From the NCBI GenBank assembly GCA_903913175.1, contig CAIWKF010000133.1:1-9475 (forward strand): a stretch of 9,475 nucleotides of DNA, written 5' to 3'. Shown here piece by piece: positions 5,658 through 9,475 of the stretch. Within the stretch, counting starts at the first letter, position 1. The number at the start of each line of letters is the position of its first letter. The notes under the pieces were generated by a model. The model saw nothing but the letters and a program-made list of their open reading frames with translations. It searched no databases and had not been told where the DNA came from. Made by a program: the position numbers and the translations under genes. This stretch comes from Candidatus Staskawiczbacteria bacterium. Its GTDB lineage: Bacteria > Patescibacteriota > Minisyncoccia > Minisyncoccales > Staskawiczbacteraceae.

Positions 5658-6134
5658 TCAAATTTTATTTTTCTTGTTCTCAATATATAAACCAGCTAAT
5701 TGCATAATAGCTGCATGTTGATCTTTCCATATGCCCCACACAGAAGTTGCCCACTTTTTAATTAATTCATCACGACTTGAATATGTTTTAGTTAACAGAA
5801 TATCAGAAATTGTAATATCAATTTTACTTTCTGGCCTAACAAAAACCGGCCAGTTTTTTTTAACTTTAGTCAATTCTATATGTGCATTTTGAATTTGTCT
5901 GCCAGTATAATTATAATTTACAAAAAGGCATAACCCAACAAGAGCAAGTGCTATTTTAATTGGTTTAATGTCTTTACTAGCATGCTGAGCTAAATATGCA
6001 TCAACTATATATTGATGTATAAAAAATTCTTTGTTGGGGTGTGTCAATGAATAATACGACAACTCATTATACAAATCCCTACAAACTTTATCATCACTTA
6101 ATTTCGCCCCACAAATTGTACAAAAATTTTCCAT
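5658..6134 (-). CDS. Zinc-ribbon protein, DUF5946-like
   Basis: This 158-residue soluble protein starts with a probable metal-binding ribbon: Cys5 and Cys8 in CTICGAKL, then Cys18, with His32 or His40 as possible further ligands. The segment IVDAYLAQHASKDIKPIKIALALVGL (43-68) resembles, from memory, the DAYxxQH block of DUF5946 proteins, whose function is unknown. The C-terminal half (WPVFVRP, ISDILLTKTYSSRDELIKKWATSVWGIWKD) is predicted helical and ends in a lysine-rich tail. It stops with TGA, followed two codons later by TAA. It sits 26 bp after the metal-permease-like gene and 15 bp before the phosphoglycerate kinase gene, so it belongs to their transcript. A metal-linked role is a guess from context. 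That it is a gene is secure; the family label is moderate. Confidence 0.65.
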   Translation of the reverse strand: MENFCTICGAKLSDDKVCRDLYNELSYYSLTHPNKEFFIHQYIVDAYLAQHASKDIKPIKIALALVGLCLFVNYNYTGRQIQNAHIELTKVKKNWPVFVRPESKIDITISDILLTKTYSSRDELIKKWATSVWGIWKDQHAAIMQLAGLYIENKKNKI

Positions 6135-6160
6135 ATATTTAGAATTAATTATTTATCTAT

Positions 6161-7075
6161 TTACAAGACATATTGTAATATTGTTCCAACAGTAACGCTT
6201 ATTCCCAAAAGCAGTGCTAAAATCATAAATACATCCTTTTTATTTTTTTCTTCTTTAAATAAAACCAAAATGCCCAAACCGCCACTTGCACAAAGACCAG
6301 CAACAACAGAACCAAAAGTAATTGCTCCACTTAAATATAATTCAGTTATAAAAACTGAGGCTGCGCAGTTAGGAACAAGTCCCACAAGTGACACTAAAAA
6401 TGGTTGAAAAAAACTACTATTCAAAAAAATCTGAGAAAATGCTTTCTCTCCAAGCTGAAAAATAATAACATTAATTAAAAGAGAAGTACCAAAAATAAAA
6501 ATAAAAATTTTCGCAGTGTGTTTAACAGGATGAAAAAGAATTTTTTTAAAACTAAATTTCTTTGTTACTGAATTAGAATTATGTCCACAACAAGCCTTAA
6601 TTTCTTTAACTGAATTATGGTTGTGCAATTTGTTATCAACTCCATTATCAAAATCCTTAATATGAAGTAATATTTCTTTATTTTTTCTTCTAAAAATAAA
6701 ATCAATTGCATAACCAAAAATTAATGCAACAAAAACCTTAATTAATAAAAGTGGTAAAAGAATTTTAGCCTTATCTGGTTGAGCAAGAATAATTGGAATT
6801 GCCTCATCTGAAGTTGTAATATATACCGCCAGCAATGTACCAATAGTAATTAATCTTTGCGTATAAAGAGCTGTAGCAGTAACAGAGAAACCGCACTGTG
6901 GCAAAATGCCAACAAATGCTCCAATTATTGGACCAGTTTTCCCTATTTTTTGAACCTTTTCTCTTATTTTATTTCCAAACTTATACTCAATTAATTCTAT
7001 TCCAATGTAAATAATAAGAAGCAGTGGAACCATCTTTGAGGTATCAATTAAAGCATCTAAAATAATTTCTTGCAT
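6161..7075 (-). CDS. Putative heavy-metal exporter, ArsP_2-like permease
   Basis: This 304-residue integral membrane protein resembles the family described as putative 10-TM heavy-metal exporters or putative manganese transporters (ArsP_2); substrate in this organism is unknown. It has two related halves: LPQCGFSVTATALYTQRLIT (58-77) matches VPNCAASVFITELYLSGAIT (234-253) in spacing, each with a Pro-x-Cys motif (Cys61, Cys237) in a glycine-rich helix and each followed by a GT/GS turn. The first half carries the acidic TTSDEA motif (87-92). Between them a soluble loop (about 130-173) is rich in likely metal ligands: His138, His151, His153, Cys162, Cys163 and His165. The ATG start leads directly into the first hydrophobic helix, with no cleavable signal. 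An 80-bp gap from the Clp-like gene holds a candidate promoter. Confidence 0.8.
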   Translation of the reverse strand: MQEIILDALIDTSKMVPLLLIIYIGIELIEYKFGNKIREKVQKIGKTGPIIGAFVGILPQCGFSVTATALYTQRLITIGTLLAVYITTSDEAIPIILAQPDKAKILLPLLLIKVFVALIFGYAIDFIFRRKNKEILLHIKDFDNGVDNKLHNHNSVKEIKACCGHNSNSVTKKFSFKKILFHPVKHTAKIFIFIFGTSLLINVIIFQLGEKAFSQIFLNSSFFQPFLVSLVGLVPNCAASVFITELYLSGAITFGSVVAGLCASGGLGILVLFKEEKNKKDVFMILALLLGISVTVGTILQYVL

Positions 7076-7118
7076 ATATAATTACTGATTATGTTTTATT
7101 AATGTAAGTGAATTGTCT

Positions 7119-7127
7119 ATTGTATCA
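7119..7127 (-). promoter_or_regulatory. Candidate extended -10 promoter for the permease operon
   Basis: TGATACAAT on the minus strand (TGA 7127-7125, TACAAT 7124-7119, 5 of 6 consensus bases) would start transcription near 7112, about 37 nt before the permease ATG. No convincing -35 hexamer is present, so this is tentative, supported mainly by similarity to the other extended -10 elements in the window. Confidence 0.4.
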
Positions 7128-7155
7128 AAAAAATAACATAATAGAAACAATTAAG

Positions 7156-9475
7156 CTAGTTTATTATAACCTTAAAAGTTTCCGGGTCAATTTCAAATTT
7201 TGACCCTTTAGGAAGTTTATCCGACAATAAGGCTTCGGCAATATTGTTCTCTACATTATCTTGCACCACCCTACGCATCTCTCTTGCTCCAAATTCTGGT
7301 TTATATGACATTTCTACAATTTTAGCCTTTAGAGGTTCTGTAATTTCAAAATCAATTTCTTTTTCTTTTAGATTTTTTTGTAAACTTTTTAAAGTTAATT
7401 GTGCAATTTTTAATAAATTATCTTTAGTTAATGGATGAAAAATAACTGTAGCATCAAAACGGTTAATGAACTCTGGCCTAAAAATATTCTTTTCAAAAAG
7501 CGAATCTATAACTTTATCTTTATTTAATTTTTCTTTGGCCTCAACTTGTTTAAAAATTTCCAGTGCCCCAGCGTTTGAAGTACATATAATTATAGTGTTT
7601 GTAAATACTACTTTTCTACCTTGGCCGTCAGTAATGTGACCCTCGTCTAAAACTTGTAAAAATAAATTTAAAATATTAGGGTGTGCTTTTTCAATTTCGT
7701 CCAACAAAACCAAAGAAAATGGCGCTTCTCTGACTGGTGTAGTTAACAGACCCTGCATTTCAACTGGAGAAATAGCTCCAATTAATCTTGGAATGTCTGC
7801 AATTGCTTGAAATTCTGACATATCAATTCTTATCATTTTGTCCTCAGAGGTAAAATAAATTTGTGCCAAAGCCTTAGCTGTTTCAGTTTTTCCAACTCCA
7901 GTTGGCCCCAAAAATAAGAATGTTCCCATTGGTCTTTTTTTAGAAGAAATTTCTGCTCTGGCCCGCCTCATTGCAATAGAAATTTCTCTAACTGCTTCCT
8001 CTTGGTTAACCAATCTTTCATGAATTAAATTTTCTAAATTAAGCAAAACTTCTTTTTCTTTAAAATCCATTTTACCAATTGGAATTTGTGCTTTATCGGA
8101 AACAATTTTTGCAATATGACTTGGTAAAACAACGCTTTCCTGCCTGCCCGTAGACAGGTTTTTTAAAGTACTAACATATACAACTACTTCATCTAAAATA
8201 TCAATAGCTTTTTTAGGAAATGGCGTGCTAGGAAAGTACCTTGCAGTTAAATTTACAATTTCTCGAATTGCAGGATAAAGTACTAAAATTTTATATTTTA
8301 ACTCTAATTCTAAAGCTAGGTTTTGTAGAATAATAATTGTCTCTGTTTCAGTGATTTCTGAAACCTCAATTTTCCTAAAATATTCTAATAAAGAAGAATT
8401 TTTTTCAATATTTCTATGTAAACCATCAAAGGAAGCAATAGCAATAAATTGAAAATTTGGCAAAGGCAAATATTTTCCTAAAATTCCCGACACATCAAAA
8501 GCACCAGCTTTTTTAGAATCTTGTCCTACAAAATTATGAAAATCGTCAATAACTAAAATCACATTTCCAGCTAAAATTACTTCTTGAAAAATTTGATCAA
8601 TTACAAATTCTAATTTTTCTGGGTCTTGAATGCGCGTAAGTAGCGCCACCATATCAAGTTCAACCACTCTTTTATTATTTAATTCTGGTAAAGTATTTTG
8701 CATATAACACTTTTGAGCTAAGGCCTCCACAATACTTTTTCTACCAGTTCCAACTTCTCCAACAATTAAAGCATTAGACATACTAGATCTAGCTAAAACC
8801 ATTTCCAATTGTTTAATTTCATTTTTATGCCCAACTGTTTCCTTGTAAACCCATTTTTCAGCTTCTTTTCTCCAATCAATAGAATATTGATCTAATGTTA
8901 AGGTATAACCTGAAGCCCAATCCTTTCCTATAGAGCCAGCACGAGATAAATTTTCAGAAGACCATGATTTTTGAATTTTTGCTACTCTGTCTTCAGCATT
9001 GTCCAACCACAAGGTTAAATCTTCAATATCCTTTTCTTTTAAATCAAAATCTATTAAAACTTTTTTTAAAAAGTCATTATTTTTTGCCAAAGAAACTAAA
9101 ATTTCTTTTTCTCCAACTACTTTGTGCCCCCTGATTACAGCAACATTAATTGCATCAAAAATTATTTTTTTAAAATCTTCTGAAAATAAATCTGAAGAAT
9201 CATTGTTTTTAATTAATTTTTCTAAATAATTCTTAGCATCATCTCTAACTTTTTCTACATTTATTCCTAATCTAAAAGAAATAATAGAAATTTCTTTACT
9301 TATTTTAAAAGCTGAATATAAAACAATTGTTGAATTTATTTGATTAAATTGCCTTTTTTTACAAAATTTTATTGCGTCGTCAAAAATTCTAATAGTTTTT
9401 ATATCTAATCAATCTGCTAAATTATAAACATCTGGATTTAAAACCACATCCTTTAGCTTGGCTTTAATTTCTACT
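7156..9475 (-). CDS. Clp-like double AAA+ ATPase, 5' end outside window, one in-frame TGA
   Basis: This Hsp100/Clp-type ATPase would remodel proteins as a hexamer. The longest uninterrupted reading starts at a TTG at 9090 (644 residues; numbering below from it), but homologous-looking protein continues upstream to the window edge, broken only by TGA at 9411-9409. Domains: a Clp_N-like repeat region (upstream part to about 30), D1 AAA (about 85-330), D2 AAA and ClpB-type C-domain (about 350-640). D2 is canonical: GPTGVGKT (395-402), VLLDEIEKAH (461-470), arginine finger Arg544 in NRFD, sensor-2 GAR (601-603). D1 is degraded: GEVGTGRKS (111-119) has Arg at the Walker lysine position, Walker B reads VIDDFH with Asp for Glu, and the KYRG pore loop is absent. 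The D2 GYVG pore loop is also absent. No ClpB-type M-domain is visible. It ends in TAG. Confidence 0.85.
8139..8158. repeat. GC-rich imperfect palindrome inserted in the Clp-like gene
   Basis: The 20-mer CCTGCCTGCCCGTAGACAGG is 70% GC inside AT-rich coding DNA. On the minus strand it folds as CCTGTCT paired with AGGCAGG (one G-U pair) around a six-base loop, and is translated in frame as part of NLSTGRQE at the boundary between the D1 and D2 domains. From memory, related palindromes giving peptides such as LPAGRQAG are frequent in Parcubacteria-type genomes, so this looks like one copy of a dispersed repeat family. Confidence 0.65.
9409..9411 (-). other. In-frame TGA interrupting the Clp-like gene
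   Basis: The codon lies between VYNLAD and LDIKTIRIF, both of which fit the N-terminal region of the Clp-like family as I recall it, in one frame. None of the 106 codons from the TGA to the TTG at 9090 is ATG, GTG or TTG, so restart just after the stop is not expected. It may be a nonsense mutation, an assembly error or a recoded codon. Confidence 0.6.

Noticed and set aside
9409..9411. Genome-wide reassignment of TGA to glycine or tryptophan
   Set aside because: Across the other genes glycine is always GGN and tryptophan always TGG with no internal TGA, and the zinc-ribbon gene ends in TGA. A recoded AT-rich genome would show many in-frame TGA codons.
1..9475. CRISPR array, insertion sequence, prophage or restriction/defence genes
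   Set aside because: No regularly spaced direct repeats, transposase, integrase, nuclease or other defence-type domain seen on either strand.

Overview
The window reads as chromosomal DNA of an ultra-small, AT-rich bacterium of the Candidate Phyla Radiation (Patescibacteria), probably Parcubacteria-like. Three things point there (partly from recalled family knowledge, no search was run): the large Clp-like double AAA+ ATPase matches a family I associate with these phyla; that gene carries a GC-rich palindrome giving an 'LSTGRQ' peptide, like the repeat-derived peptides often seen in their proteins; and the metabolic genes are short and divergent. The standard genetic code fits: glycine and tryptophan use GGN and TGG throughout, and TGA closes one gene.

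Layout. Positions 4-1023 (+) encode a pyruvate kinase that lacks the usual C-terminal domain. Positions 1024-1594 have no conventional gene but hold the most unusual stretch: a GC-rich island (64 of 120 bases at 1141-1260, against 13% just outside) with a perfect consensus promoter on the minus strand, strong hairpins, a possible 48-residue ORF and a weak terminator. Next is a plus-strand promoter with a structured leader for a SWIB-domain protein (1595-1861), ended by a 20-bp perfect stem. From 2083 to the right edge every gene is on the minus strand.

In transcription order the minus-strand block is: a Clp-like AAA+ ATPase (open at the right edge, with one in-frame TGA near 9410); a heavy-metal-exporter-like membrane protein; a small zinc-ribbon protein; a divergent phosphoglycerate kinase; an unknown 89-residue protein; a membrane-anchored GAF-PAS histidine kinase; and a single-domain response regulator. 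The metal permease, zinc-ribbon and kinase genes are tightly packed. An extended -10 promoter precedes the 89-residue gene, so it, the histidine kinase and the response regulator probably form a signalling sub-operon. The histidine kinase and receiver are very likely a cognate pair; the receiver has no DNA-binding domain, so the output acts by protein contact.

Worth a second look: the GC-rich transcription unit, the TGA in the Clp-like gene with no start codon for the next 106 codons, the palindrome inside the same gene, the altered active site of the phosphoglycerate kinase, and a 15-bp promoter core shared between the island and the signalling operon.
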